A stretch of 28,749 bases of DNA from CAZUGO01 sp964619935 (GCA_964619935.1 CAZUGO010000069.1:1-28749), one strand, 5' to 3'. Positions 19,323 to 28,607 are shown, counted from the stretch's first letter. Numbers and translations: made by a program. Notes: a model not told the origin generated them from the sequence alone.

Positions 19323-21440
19323 GTGCTGGTGTCATTGAACTGGTTGAGCGATTTTGTGGACCTGCCCGCCGGGTTGGACACCCATGAGTTGGCGGAGCGC
19401 TTCACCGTGACCACCGCCGAGGTCGAAGGGATCCGCCGCGTCAACGCCGGCGACCCCACCGCCGCCGAAACGGTTAGTCCCATCGATGACTGGATCATCG
19501 AGATCGACAACAAGTCGATCACCCACCGGCCGGATCTGTGGGGCCACTACGGCATCGCCCGCGAGTTGGCCGCCATGCTCCAGGTTCCGCTCAAGCCGCC
19601 GGCGCTGGCCGACGCCGCCCTCCTGGACGACGACCGCCGGCCGGTGGTCGCCATCGAGATCGATGACGCGAAGGCCTGCCCGCGGTATTCCGCCATCATG
19701 CTGGAAGGGGTTGCCAACCGGCCGTCGCCGGCGCTCATGCAGGCCCGGCTGGCCAACGTCGGCATGCGGCCGATCAACGCCTTGGTCGACCTGACCAACT
19801 ACGTCATGGCCGAGCTCGGGCAGCCGCTGCACGCCTTCGACGGTGACCAGGTCGAGCGCATCGAGGTCGCCGTCGCCGCCGGCGGCGAGGCGTTCGTAAC
19901 CCTCGATGCGGTCAGCCGCATCCTGCCGGCTGGAGCCGTCATGATCCAGTCACGGCGCCGCAACGTGGCCCTGGCCGGCGTCATGGGCGGGCTGGACAGC
20001 GAGGTCAAGGGCACCACCCGCCGCATCCTGCTGGAATCGGCTAATTTTGACGCCGCCGCGATTCGCCGCTGTGCTGCCGCCCTCGGGCACCGCACCGAAG
20101 CCAGCGCCCGGTTCGAGAAATCGCTGGACCCGGCATTGACCGTCCTGGCCATCGCCCGCTTTATACATCTGGCCCGGGCACAGTTCCCCGACCTGGTGCT
20201 GACCAGCCGGCTGAGCGACTGCTGCCCCCAGCCGCTGAAGCCGGTGTGCGTGACCCTCGATCCGTCCTACGTCGGCGACTTCATCGGCAAGCACATTTCG
20301 CTGGCCCAGATCAAGAACATCCTCGAAGCGCTGGCGTTCAAGGTCACCGACCACGGCGATCATGTGGACGTGCTGGTGCCGTCGTTCCGCGCCACCAAGG
20401 ACATCGAAGGCGAAGCCGACGTCATCGAAGAAATCGCCCGTTTCGTCGGGTACGGCAACATCGAGCCACAACTGCCGCACGTCACGGTTCGACACTTTGA
20501 ACCCAATGCCATCCATGCGCTCGAGCGGCGGACCCTCAAGGCGTTCTGCGCCGGCGAGGGCTACCACGAGGTCCACGATTACAACTGGTATCCCGACACC
20601 TGGTTGAAGCGGCTGAACTACGATCCCGGACCGTCGATCCTGCTGCGCAATCCGCCCGCGGCCGGCCTGGAGAAGCTCCGCCGCAGCGTGATGCCGGGGC
20701 TGCTGCACGCCGCCGAGCTGAATCGCCGGGAATGCCCCACGCTCAAGCTGGTGCACATCGGCAGCGTGTTTGCCCCCGCGAGCGACGCGACCAACGGCGG
20801 TGCCGCCCAGCAGGCGCGCCACGCCGGGCTGCTGTCCATGAGCCGCAGCCGCCAAGCCGCCGACGCCCTGCTGGAAGACCTCAAGGGCAGCGTCTGCAAG
20901 TGGATCATGGAGGTGCTCAACGAACCGGTGCTGTTCGACAGCGTCACCACGTCTGCAGTCCCCTGGGAGCGCCCCAACCAGACCGTGGTGGGCCGCATCG
21001 GCGAGACCACGCTCGGGCGGCTGTCGGTCGTTCCGCTGGACCTGCGCCGCCGGATCGATGAACACCTCAGTGCCTGGTCGATTGCCGTCGCCGAACTGGA
21101 TCTCACTGCGATCAGCGCCCTGAGGCCGGTGGTACGGCCTTTGCCCGCGGTGCCCGAGTTCCCGACTGTCCAGTTGGACTTCTCGGTGTTAGTCGATGCG
21201 TCCCGCCGTTTCGAGGAACTCCGGCCGGTGCTGAGTTCCTTCAAGAATGACCACCTGCAGCGAATGACCTTCGAAGGGGCTTACCAAGGCGAGGGGCTGC
21301 CGCCGAACACCCGCAGCCTGCTGTTGCGGCTGCGCATCGGCGATTCGCGGCGCACCCTCCTGGAGGAGGACATCCGATCGGTCTCTGACGCGTTCGAACA
21401 GTTCCTGACCCGCAATGGGTTACAACTGCGAGGAGCCTGA
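19323..21440 (+). CDS. pheT: Phenylalanyl-tRNA synthetase beta subunit lacking the B2 tRNA-binding domain
   Basis: Encodes 705 residues. GTG 19323 is chosen because it gives the classical LVSLNWLSDFVDLP start and has AGGAG 9 bases upstream. The usual bacterial PheT has about 800 residues. Here the first B1 half (1-40) runs almost directly into the second half, where THRPD at 67-71 stands for the canonical NRPD expected near residue 160. The OB-fold B2 domain between them is therefore missing. The B3/B4 editing region (about 130-330; LGQPLHAFDGDQ, then GVMGGLDSEVKG), B5, the catalytic-like core (YNWYPDTWLKRLNYD) and the C-terminal FDX-ACB anticodon domain (about 605-705) are all present. No frameshift or gap is seen, so this is an architecture, not a broken gene. 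Confidence 0.93.
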   Translation: MLVSLNWLSDFVDLPAGLDTHELAERFTVTTAEVEGIRRVNAGDPTAAETVSPIDDWIIEIDNKSITHRPDLWGHYGIARELAAMLQVPLKPPALADAALLDDDRRPVVAIEIDDAKACPRYSAIMLEGVANRPSPALMQARLANVGMRPINALVDLTNYVMAELGQPLHAFDGDQVERIEVAVAAGGEAFVTLDAVSRILPAGAVMIQSRRRNVALAGVMGGLDSEVKGTTRRILLESANFDAAAIRRCAAALGHRTEASARFEKSLDPALTVLAIARFIHLARAQFPDLVLTSRLSDCCPQPLKPVCVTLDPSYVGDFIGKHISLAQIKNILEALAFKVTDHGDHVDVLVPSFRATKDIEGEADVIEEIARFVGYGNIEPQLPHVTVRHFEPNAIHALERRTLKAFCAGEGYHEVHDYNWYPDTWLKRLNYDPGPSILLRNPPAAGLEKLRRSVMPGLLHAAELNRRECPTLKLVHIGSVFAPASDATNGGAAQQARHAGLLSMSRSRQAADALLEDLKGSVCKWIMEVLNEPVLFDSVTTSAVPWERPNQTVVGRIGETTLGRLSVVPLDLRRRIDEHLSAWSIAVAELDLTAISALRPVVRPLPAVPEFPTVQLDFSVLVDASRRFEELRPVLSSFKNDHLQRMTFEGAYQGEGLPPNTRSLLLRLRIGDSRRTLLEEDIRSVSDAFEQFLTRNGLQLRGA

Positions 21441-21441
21441 G

Positions 21442-22428
21442 GTGCCACGTGCGCTGGTCCATGGGGTGCTGTGCTGCGGGCTGCTGGGCCTGTCCGGCTG
21501 CAGCCTGCTGAAACCGGAACCTGTCGGAGCGGTGCGCGCCTTGGCGGAGCCCGACGACGGCAGGACCTACCAGCTCTACGAGCCCAGCAGCTACCAGGCC
21601 GACCGCGACTGGCCGCTACTGGTGGTCTGCCACGCCGCGCCCTGGCAGAGTGCCAAGGGTGCCATTCTGGATTGGGCCACGCTGGCCGAAGACCGGGGCC
21701 TGCTGGTGCTGGCTCCTGAATTGGAATCCACCGCCGATTGGCCGCCCGCCCTCCAAACCCAGCTCCAGGCCCAACAGCGCGATGAGCAGCACATTCTAAA
21801 GTCCTTGCACCATGTCCGCGGCGCCTATCACATCGCCGACGACCAGGTGTCCATCATCGGCACAACTTCGGGATGCCGCGAGGCACTGTTCGTGGGCCTG
21901 CGCCATCCCGAGGTGTTCCGCTGCGTGGTGCTGCTGCAGCCGCGGTTCGACGTTCGCCATGTCACCTCGGTGAAGGAGTTCATCGATCCCTACCAGCGGA
22001 TTCTGGTGCTCAAGCGCCAGGGCGACCTCCGCGGCGAGCAAACCGATGCCTGCCTGACCTGGTTGTGGGAGCAACACCTGACCGTCGAAGAGCGCCGCAG
22101 CAGCGCCGCAGTCGACCGTTATCCGGAGATCGCCTACGACTTTCTGCGGGCCACCGCCAGGCGCCACCCCTGGGTCCGCGTCCAAGCCTATGCGACGGCC
22201 TCGCCGATGCGCTTCAAGTTTGCCGTGCACTCTTCGTTCCCCGACGTCTACAAATACGAATGGGACTTCGGAGACGGCAGCAGCGACGTCATCGCCGCCC
22301 CCGAGCACGAATACCGCGACGCCGGTGAGTATCAGGTCACCGTGAACGTCTATCCCAATCGCAAGGAACACCTGACCCGCTCAGTGGGCATTCAAGCACC
22401 GTCGGGGGCCTTTCGCCGCCCGGAATAG
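21442..22428 (+). CDS. Lipoprotein with hydrolase-like domain and C-terminal PKD domain
   Basis: Encodes 328 residues from GTG 21442, one base after the pheT stop, with AGGAG inside the pheT end. The lipobox is L17-S-G-C20, so it is anchored to a membrane outside the cytoplasm. Residues 45-240 look like an alpha/beta hydrolase of the esterase/depolymerase type (YQLYEPSSY, LLVVCHAAPWQ, then a nucleophile elbow). The elbow reads G140-T-T142-S-G144, where GxSxG would place Ser at 142; Thr there suggests a non-classical or lost activity. Residues 250-322 are a PKD domain with W274-D-F-G-D-G and HEYRDAGEYQVTV, which usually binds polysaccharide or protein. Sharing a transcript with pheST is likely by spacing, but a functional link is doubtful. 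Confidence 0.78.
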   Translation: MPRALVHGVLCCGLLGLSGCSLLKPEPVGAVRALAEPDDGRTYQLYEPSSYQADRDWPLLVVCHAAPWQSAKGAILDWATLAEDRGLLVLAPELESTADWPPALQTQLQAQQRDEQHILKSLHHVRGAYHIADDQVSIIGTTSGCREALFVGLRHPEVFRCVVLLQPRFDVRHVTSVKEFIDPYQRILVLKRQGDLRGEQTDACLTWLWEQHLTVEERRSSAAVDRYPEIAYDFLRATARRHPWVRVQAYATASPMRFKFAVHSSFPDVYKYEWDFGDGSSDVIAAPEHEYRDAGEYQVTVNVYPNRKEHLTRSVGIQAPSGAFRRPE

Positions 22429-22465
22429 GGCCTGCTGCCGCTATCGTGCGGGCAGTCGGCAGGCC
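22429..22465. terminator. Hairpin shared by two convergent genes
   Basis: GGCCTGC (22429-22435) pairs with GCAGGCC (22459-22465), and TGCCGC pairs inside with GCGGGCA (one bulge) around the loop TATCGT. The hairpin begins right after the lipoprotein stop and overlaps the end of the RND gene. No T-run, so it may be a two-way terminator of low strength. Confidence 0.45.
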
Positions 22466-24681
22466 AGCGGGACCGGGCGGAATACCAGCAGCAGGGCCGG
22501 CAGCAGCATCAGGTCGGCCGCCAGGGCTGCAATCATGGTGACGCCGACCAGCCCGCCGAAGTAGGCCGTCGGCAGGAACCGCGAGAAACACAGAATCCAG
22601 AACCCGCCGGTGATCACCACCGTGGTGAACACGCAGGCCTGCCCGACACTGCGGTGGGTCCGCAGGATGGCGGCCACCGCGTCGCCGTCATACTGCAGCT
22701 CGCGACGAAAGCGCCACAGATAGTGAATGGTGTCGTCCACGGCGATGCCCAACGAGATGGCCAGCATCATGGCGGTGGCCATGTTCACGGGAATTCCAAA
22801 CCAACCCATCAAGCCGGCGCATGCCACCATCGGAATCACGTTTGGAATCATGCCGACCAGCGCCAGCTTCCAGGACCGCAGGAACCCGGCGGTGACCAGG
22901 AAGATCGCCACAGCCGTGAGCCCCAGGCTGAGGTTCTGGTCGCGCACCAGACCGGCGATCAACGTCGCATAAAAAGGATACAACCCGGTCACTGTGATCT
23001 CACGATCCGCGCCGAAATGCCGGGCCGCGTCCTGCTGCAACGCCTCGACCATCTTGAGTTTCTGATCCACCGGAACGCCCTCGCGCGCCATGAAGCTGAT
23101 CCGCAAAGTGGCCTGATCGGCGGTCACGAAATGCGACAGCACCTCGCTGCCGAACAGTGCACCGAGCAATTGCCGGGCGGCCAGATAGCGGGCCTGCAAC
23201 TCGGGATCGGACGACGGCAGATCGTCCTGCGACACTCGCAGACAATCCGCCAGCGAGACCGCCTTACGAATCGGCTCGTGCTGCGCGACTGCCGCCCGGG
23301 TGACGGCCGCTGCCGCCCGCACGCCGTCCAGGGTGACCAAGGACCGCCCTTGCCGATCATGCACCAGCATTTCGATCATGCCCAGCGGCGCCAGATTCTG
23401 CTCCACGAACTCATAGCCGCGGCGCACGGCGCTGCCCTTCCGGAAGTTCTTGACGAAGTCGCTCTCGAACCGCAGCCGGGGTATGGGGATCGCCAGCAAC
23501 GCCGTTGCCACGGCAAAGCCCGCCAGCACGGCGTGGCGGCGGCGGACCGCGCGATCGGCCAGGCTGCTCAGCCGCCGCGCCAACCACTGCTGAAAGCCGA
23601 GCCGCGCCCGGGCGGCCGAATGCGCCCCACCGTCCAGGAGCGCCACCCCGCTCAGCGCCAGAATCAACGCCAGTAGCAAACCAAACACCATCAGCGCCCC
23701 GAAGCTGCGGATCGGCCGGATGTCGGAGATGCACACCGACGCGAACCCGGCCGCCGAAGTCACGATGACCGCCGTGCAGGGCATGCCGACGTCGTTCAGA
23801 GCGGCCCGGCAGGCGTGGCTGCCGTGCGGCCCCCCAAGGCTCCGGGGCCGGTGGCTCGCCCGGCGGACGGCCTCGGTGTGCCCCACCGCCAGGTGCACGC
23901 AGGTGGCCACCGCCAGCACCGTGATCAATGTGACGATCATCTGGGTGGTCAGCGACATGTTCACGCCGGCGACCATGCTCAGCCCCAGGGTGCACAACAC
24001 TGCCGCGGCGGCCACGCCCAGCGCATATGCGGCCACCCGCCAGGATCCGGTCACGGCATACAACACCGCCAGCATCAACGCCAACACCGCCAGCGCAAAC
24101 CGCTTGAGGTCCTGGCGCACGAACTCGAACATCTCCAGCATGGTCACGTAGGGCCCGGTGAGGATGAGCTGCAGATCGGGGTGCCGCGCCGCAGCGGCAG
24201 CGACGATGCGCCGGAAGTCGGCCACCGTCCGCCGTCGCAGGTCGCCCGATGACGATTCGGGGTGCATTTGAATCAGGACCGCCGCGGTTTTCTGGTCGCG
24301 GCTGATCAGGACGTCTTGCACCAGCGGATGTCCGACGAGCAGCGCCCGGGCGAAGGTGAGCTGCGAAATGGCCCCCACCCGCCGGACGGCCGGCAGGGCC
24401 TCCAGCGCGGGCACCAAGTCATTCAGACAAGCGCGGGTGCGCGCGTCGAGTGCGTGCCGTCCGCGCACCGCCACCAGGGCCAGCTCGTTGTTGGCGAAGG
24501 CGCTCATGAACGCCTCAAGCCGCTCGAACTCGGGGCTGTCGCTGCCGACGAAGGAAGCCACCGTGTAGGATTCACGCAGGCCGACCGCCGCCAAGGCGGC
24601 GGCCGAGGCCAGGGCGCAGGCCGCGGCCCCCAGCAGCACCTGCCGGTGGAAGCGGGTCAGCCAGAGAATCAGCATGGACAT
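22441..24681 (-). CDS. RND superfamily exporter (MMPL type)
   Basis: Encodes 746 residues from ATG 24681; the frame is open upstream into the LptD gene, but MSMLILWLTRFHRQ gives a natural start just before the first helix. Two repeats are visible, each with one membrane helix, a large periplasmic domain (about 34-205 and 385-560) and a five-helix bundle. GIAVDDTIHYLWRF with D649-D650 is in the second bundle, and the equivalent first-bundle motif is weaker (AVATCVHLAVGH). The layout is that of MMPL-type RND proteins, which use proton flow to move lipids or hydrophobic molecules, and the protein lacks the third-domain docking parts of AcrB. The substrate is unknown. It begins about 75 bases after the LptD-like gene, suggesting an operon for envelope lipids. 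Confidence 0.87.
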   Translation of the reverse strand: MSMLILWLTRFHRQVLLGAAACALASAAALAAVGLRESYTVASFVGSDSPEFERLEAFMSAFANNELALVAVRGRHALDARTRACLNDLVPALEALPAVRRVGAISQLTFARALLVGHPLVQDVLISRDQKTAAVLIQMHPESSSGDLRRRTVADFRRIVAAAAARHPDLQLILTGPYVTMLEMFEFVRQDLKRFALAVLALMLAVLYAVTGSWRVAAYALGVAAAAVLCTLGLSMVAGVNMSLTTQMIVTLITVLAVATCVHLAVGHTEAVRRASHRPRSLGGPHGSHACRAALNDVGMPCTAVIVTSAAGFASVCISDIRPIRSFGALMVFGLLLALILALSGVALLDGGAHSAARARLGFQQWLARRLSSLADRAVRRRHAVLAGFAVATALLAIPIPRLRFESDFVKNFRKGSAVRRGYEFVEQNLAPLGMIEMLVHDRQGRSLVTLDGVRAAAAVTRAAVAQHEPIRKAVSLADCLRVSQDDLPSSDPELQARYLAARQLLGALFGSEVLSHFVTADQATLRISFMAREGVPVDQKLKMVEALQQDAARHFGADREITVTGLYPFYATLIAGLVRDQNLSLGLTAVAIFLVTAGFLRSWKLALVGMIPNVIPMVACAGLMGWFGIPVNMATAMMLAISLGIAVDDTIHYLWRFRRELQYDGDAVAAILRTHRSVGQACVFTTVVITGGFWILCFSRFLPTAYFGGLVGVTMIAALAADLMLLPALLLVFRPVPLACRLPAR

Positions 24682-24755
24682 GACCGGGATGCCTGCTTTG
24701 CACGCCGCCGCCGTCGCGGCCTTCTCGACGATCGTTCTACCGCCGGTGGCTTGAT

Positions 24756-27608
24756 TCAGTTGGAAGTTTCGATGGCCGTGCTGGTGGCCAGGCCGGTGTA
24801 GCGCTTGCTTCCGAGCCCCACGTTGGGATAACCCTCGGGCCACAGGGCCAGGGACACGCTGGTGTTGTCCTGGAACTGGTCGAGTTCGAAGGTCAAGGAC
24901 ACGTACCAGCGCGGGAACCGCCGGATGATCGCAAAGTCGACACTCTCGGTGGAGCCCCGATCGAGATCGAAATAGTTACGCATGCCGATGGTGTGCTTCT
25001 CGTCGATCTGGTAGTTGCCGCCGAAGCCGAACAGGTTGGAATCGGTGTCGTCGATCCGCCGCCAGCCGACGAAGTACGACAGCCGCGGGGAACGCTCCAC
25101 GGCAACCGAAAGGTCCACAATGTCGAGCTTGCCCCGATCCAGATTGTAGTTGGCATCGCTGAGCAGCGCCGTGGTATCCGAGAGCCGCCAGATCAGGTTG
25201 CCGCGGATGTGGTTGGTGGCAATGCTCTCCTCCGGGCGGGTCATCGAAGCAAAGCCGTTAAAGCGATCCACATTATCCGAGAAATAGGCGGCCTCCAGAT
25301 CCAGGGTGATCCAGTCGACGGTGCGCCGGGCGTCCGCCGGGCCGCGCCGGGTCTGCAGGCGCTGCCGCACGCCCACGGTCGCCCCGGAAAAGTCTTCGAT
25401 CCCTTCCACCGGTTGCTCGAACGGAAACAGGTCGCCCGACGATCGGTTGCTGCCCGCGACCCAGGCCGCGGCATCGACCTTGACGACGTGCCGCAGTCCC
25501 TGCAGATCCCAGAACTTGGAGTTGAGGTCTTCGATGACCTTCGACAGGTACATACTGCCGCGAACGCCGGCGGAGCCGAAGGTGCGGTCCAGACCGCCGC
25601 CATGGGGGGTGTCGTCCCACCAGGACAACCGCCCCGATGCAAACGGCGCCAGCTGCACCGGACCGACGGTCAGCGGCGCGGTCAGCTCCTGGCGGGTGTC
25701 CGCTCGATTGACCCAACCGCTGCGGACGTCGTTGCCGGGATTGTTGGCCGCACTGATGGACACCCGCCGCTCGTCGGGTCGATAGCGCACCCGGCCGGCC
25801 CGGTTCTCGCTGAACAGCGTCGCCGGGCCGATCGGTTCGCCGACCAGGCGGAAGGCCACGTCGGGCAGCGACTCGGTCTGGGTCAGCCAGTTCAGGATCC
25901 GCACCTGGGCCAGGATTGACAGGGCCCAGTTGTCCCGTTGCTGCTTGAGTTGAAAGTAGGTTTCCTGGTCCTTGTCGGTGTCGAACTCATTCTCGAAGTA
26001 CTGCTCCAGGAAGTTCTTGTCGCTGATGTAGGATCCTTCCGCCGTCAACTCCCAATCGTCCGGCAGGAACCAGCGATGCCGCACGGTGGCCCGACCGCGG
26101 TTGGGGTGCTCGATCTTGGGATCACGAAACTCGCTGAGGTCGTCCTGCTCGGCGTCGTCGTAGATGTAGTAGCCTCGGAACAAGCCGTAGGAGTGGTCCG
26201 ACTGGTAGCGGGTTCGCAGCCCGAAGCCGACGCCGCGGTCGCCCAGAATATCAAGGTCCAGCAGCGCCTCTTTGAACGCCTCGGGCTTGTCGCGTCCGGC
26301 CAGGGTGAACAGGTTCCAGGTGGTCTCCAGCGAGAACCCGAAGCGATCATCACCACCCACGCGGACCGACCGCAGGGCGCTTTCACCTTCCTGGAAGTTG
26401 CCCTGGGCGGATGGCCAGTAGAAGATCGGGACGTCGCCGACATTGAACGTCGCGTCGTCGATGCGATAGGACCCGGCGCGGGTGCCGGGGATGCCGTCGG
26501 CACCGCCCACAGCGCTCTCGGTGGCCAGATACACCCGCCCGGCCCCGATATGATAATGCGGCGTGTGGAACTCGCTGCTCGATATCCGGGCATCCACCGC
26601 GGTGAATTCGGTTCGCGACAATTGCCGGGCCTCGGCGGCCCGCACGTACAGCGGAATGCGGCGATCCTCCAGGACGATCCGCAGGACCGGCTCCAACAGC
26701 AGGGCCCGGCTGTTCTCGAGGTCATAATACACCCGCTGCCCGCGAAGCTGGTGGGCGCCCTGGGTCAGCAGCACGTCACCTTCCAGGTAGATGCCGCGGA
26801 CCTCCCCCAGCTCCGGGCGGTCAGCCTCGGGGTCGGCGGGTGGCCCCTGCTCGTCGGGCCGGCGGGTGAACAACACCGCGGCCAGCGCCTGGGCTTCCAT
26901 GAAATCAGGCGCTCCGGCGATCCCCTGCGAGAAGTAGAACTCGCCGATCGCCGTAAAGACCAGCTCTCCGCGGATCACCTGGGAGCGGGTATCGCGGGCG
27001 CTGAATTCGCGCTGCAGCGGGCGGTCGGGCCCGCGCGGCAATCGCAGTTGGCGCCCCGGCGGGGTCACGGTCTCCGCGGGTCCGGCGGCGTGCACGGCGG
27101 GTGACAACTCGGCGCGGACTCGCTGGGCATCCGAGTACAGCCGCGCATTGCGGGGCTGGGCCCGGGCCCACTTGTCGGCCTGCAGCCGGATCGCGCCGCT
27201 GGTGGCGGTGGTCACGAACAACGCCGGCGCCCGGGTGGCCGCTCCGCCGGGGTCGATGATCTCGGCCGCCTGCCACAGAAACACTTCGAAGTATTGATAC
27301 GAAGTGCCCTGATGCTCCTGGGGCGTCATCCAGATGACCGCCTCGCGAGCCCGCAACCGCCGATTGCCCAGGGTGAAGCGGAAGTCGCCGCTGCACTGCA
27401 GCACCTGCACGCCGCCGGCCTCGGTCCACAGGTGCACCGCCTGCGCCGACAACTCGGCGTCGTCCCGGCCGATGCCCGGCGGCAGTAACAACTCCTGGGG
27501 TTGATCTTTGAGCGGGACCAGACTCTGGCCGAGCGCCGCGGGCGGCACACCGCTCAGCAGGTACCCCGCGATCATGATACCCGCTGAAGTGGTCTGAAAT
27601 CGGCCCAA
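24756..27608 (-). CDS. lptD: LptD-like outer-membrane LPS-assembly protein
   Basis: Encodes 950 residues from TTG 27608, which has AAGGA 6 bases upstream and gives a signal peptide with an Arg; ATG 27575 (939 residues) is the alternative. The signal runs to about residue 30 (AALGQS). Residues 30-360 hold OstA-like beta-jellyroll parts: VQVLQCSGDFRFTLGNRRLRAREAV and later GEVRGIYLEGDVLLTQGAHQLRG. The rest is a long beta-barrel-like region with alternating aromatic strands (GVGFGLRTRYQSDHSYGLFRGYY; FEYRDPKIEHP-like turns) and barrel strands to the C-terminus. LptD inserts LPS in the outer membrane. Only one Cys is obvious, so the disulfide pattern of E. coli LptD is missing. No LptE was seen; the nearby RND exporter is in the same direction. 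Confidence 0.82.
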   Translation of the reverse strand: MGRFQTTSAGIMIAGYLLSGVPPAALGQSLVPLKDQPQELLLPPGIGRDDAELSAQAVHLWTEAGGVQVLQCSGDFRFTLGNRRLRAREAVIWMTPQEHQGTSYQYFEVFLWQAAEIIDPGGAATRAPALFVTTATSGAIRLQADKWARAQPRNARLYSDAQRVRAELSPAVHAAGPAETVTPPGRQLRLPRGPDRPLQREFSARDTRSQVIRGELVFTAIGEFYFSQGIAGAPDFMEAQALAAVLFTRRPDEQGPPADPEADRPELGEVRGIYLEGDVLLTQGAHQLRGQRVYYDLENSRALLLEPVLRIVLEDRRIPLYVRAAEARQLSRTEFTAVDARISSSEFHTPHYHIGAGRVYLATESAVGGADGIPGTRAGSYRIDDATFNVGDVPIFYWPSAQGNFQEGESALRSVRVGGDDRFGFSLETTWNLFTLAGRDKPEAFKEALLDLDILGDRGVGFGLRTRYQSDHSYGLFRGYYIYDDAEQDDLSEFRDPKIEHPNRGRATVRHRWFLPDDWELTAEGSYISDKNFLEQYFENEFDTDKDQETYFQLKQQRDNWALSILAQVRILNWLTQTESLPDVAFRLVGEPIGPATLFSENRAGRVRYRPDERRVSISAANNPGNDVRSGWVNRADTRQELTAPLTVGPVQLAPFASGRLSWWDDTPHGGGLDRTFGSAGVRGSMYLSKVIEDLNSKFWDLQGLRHVVKVDAAAWVAGSNRSSGDLFPFEQPVEGIEDFSGATVGVRQRLQTRRGPADARRTVDWITLDLEAAYFSDNVDRFNGFASMTRPEESIATNHIRGNLIWRLSDTTALLSDANYNLDRGKLDIVDLSVAVERSPRLSYFVGWRRIDDTDSNLFGFGGNYQIDEKHTIGMRNYFDLDRGSTESVDFAIIRRFPRWYVSLTFELDQFQDNTSVSLALWPEGYPNVGLGSKRYTGLATSTAIETSN

Positions 27609-27733
27609 GTGACGTCCTTGCAGGGGTCTTGAGAAAGACCATTCGGCGGCCGCCGTCGGGTGGTGGCGGGAAGCCGTCGAAACGCCCCCGAGGTCCGGCA
27701 CTCCGGAGGCAGCCGCCAGGCAGCGTGGTGTAA

Positions 27734-27761
27734 AGTATAGGTGGGATCGACCCGGCGTCAA
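27734..27761 (-). promoter_or_regulatory. Promoter of the LptD-RND operon
   Basis: Minus strand TTGACG (27761-27756) and TATACT (27739-27734) with 16 bases between them, one of the closest matches to sigma-70 consensus in the window. The predicted start near 27727 leaves a leader of about 120 bases to TTG 27608. Confidence 0.6.
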
Positions 27762-27871
27762 CGGCGAGACCCGGTGACCCTGATGCCCACGGGAAGGCCT
27801 TCGGACTGACCGATCTGGCCGGCGGCGTGGTGCAGCGCCTGGTGTCCACACCCAATCGAAGCGAAATGGGT

Positions 27872-27877
27872 TATAAT
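27872..27877 (+). promoter_or_regulatory. Consensus -10 box of the zinc-ribbon membrane protein gene
   Basis: TATAAT at 27872-27877 is a perfect -10 hexamer, about 44 bases before GTG 27921. The -35 is not recognisable. It lies back to back with the LptD promoter region. Confidence 0.5.
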
Positions 27878-27920
27878 CCGGGGTGGATTTGAGCGTCGCA
27901 ACGTTTGGTCAGGACGTCAA

Positions 27921-28442
27921 GTGCCAGCCATGCGGGAACCCCCTACCGTTGACGAGCGGGCCGGAGTCGTCATCGACGCCCGGGGCAGAAAAGTAAGCCA
28001 ACTGGATCCCGTGGTCCTCAGACTCACCCGCCAAGCAACCGCCATTCCGCCCGAGACGCTGAATCACATCGCGGACCAGGTCGGCCGACTGACGCAGCGG
28101 GCGGCACGCGTCGGAATGTGGCTGAGCATCGCATGCTTCGCCTGTCTGGGGCTGATTCTGGTCATCAATACGGCCGGGGTGATCAGCGGAAGACTCGACC
28201 GCTCCGAAGCCCTGCGCACGATGCTTCCGTTCGCCGGCGCCTGGATCGCCCCCCTGTGGATCTGGATCGGAGCCCGGGCGGCCCGCCATCGACAGATCAC
28301 GAAGATCATGCTTGCCCATCAGCGATGTCCGCATTGCGGGTACGACCTGCGCTTACTCCCCAGGTCCGAAGCAGACCGGACCACGGTGTGTCCCGAATGC
28401 GGATGTGCCTGGAACATGACGGAATCCACGAAGTCCAACTGA
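27921..28442 (+). CDS. Two-helix membrane protein with C-terminal zinc ribbon
   Basis: Encodes 173 residues from GTG 27921, with AGGA at 27911-27914; ATG 27930 is possible. A cytoplasmic-looking N-terminal region (1-65) is followed by two membrane helices, about 66-90 (WLSIACFACLGLILVINTAG) and 102-122 (FAGAWIAPLWIWIGARAAR). The tail is a zinc ribbon with C136-x2-C139 (CPHCGYDLR) and C157-x2-C160 (CPECGCAW). The CPxCGYDL...CPECG form is frequent in planctomycete membrane proteins of unknown role. Both N- and C-termini would be on the same side. Function unknown. Confidence 0.78.
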   Translation: MPAMREPPTVDERAGVVIDARGRKVSQLDPVVLRLTRQATAIPPETLNHIADQVGRLTQRAARVGMWLSIACFACLGLILVINTAGVISGRLDRSEALRTMLPFAGAWIAPLWIWIGARAARHRQITKIMLAHQRCPHCGYDLRLLPRSEADRTTVCPECGCAWNMTESTKSN

Positions 28443-28568
28443 CGACGGTCCCACGGCGGAAGACTGATCGCCATGCATTCAACGGACCCGGCCGCCCGCC
28501 CACGGGTGGCAGTGCCTGGTGACGATCGCTGATCCGAAGGGCCGATCACAGGGTGTGTTCGGGCAGGC

Positions 28569-28602
28569 GGTCGCCGGAACGGTTCGGCCGTAGCCGGCGA
28601 CC
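28569..28602. terminator. Strong 13-bp hairpin in the 3' non-coding region
   Basis: GGTCGCCGG (28569-28577) pairs perfectly with CCGGCGACC (28594-28602), and inside it ACGG (28579-28582) pairs with CCGT (28588-28591) around TTCGG. No T-run follows on either strand. It lies between the end of the zinc-ribbon gene (28442) and a possible minus-strand gene ending at 28608, so it may be a shared terminator. The remaining 28443-28568 holds nothing I recognise. A weaker stem CGCAGACTTC/GAATCTGCG is at 28621-28665. Confidence 0.4.
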
Positions 28603-28607
28603 TATTC

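Noticed and set aside
22654..23676. Plus-strand frame antisense to the RND exporter
   Set aside because: The minus-strand reading gives a complete MMPL protein with membrane helices; the plus reading has none.
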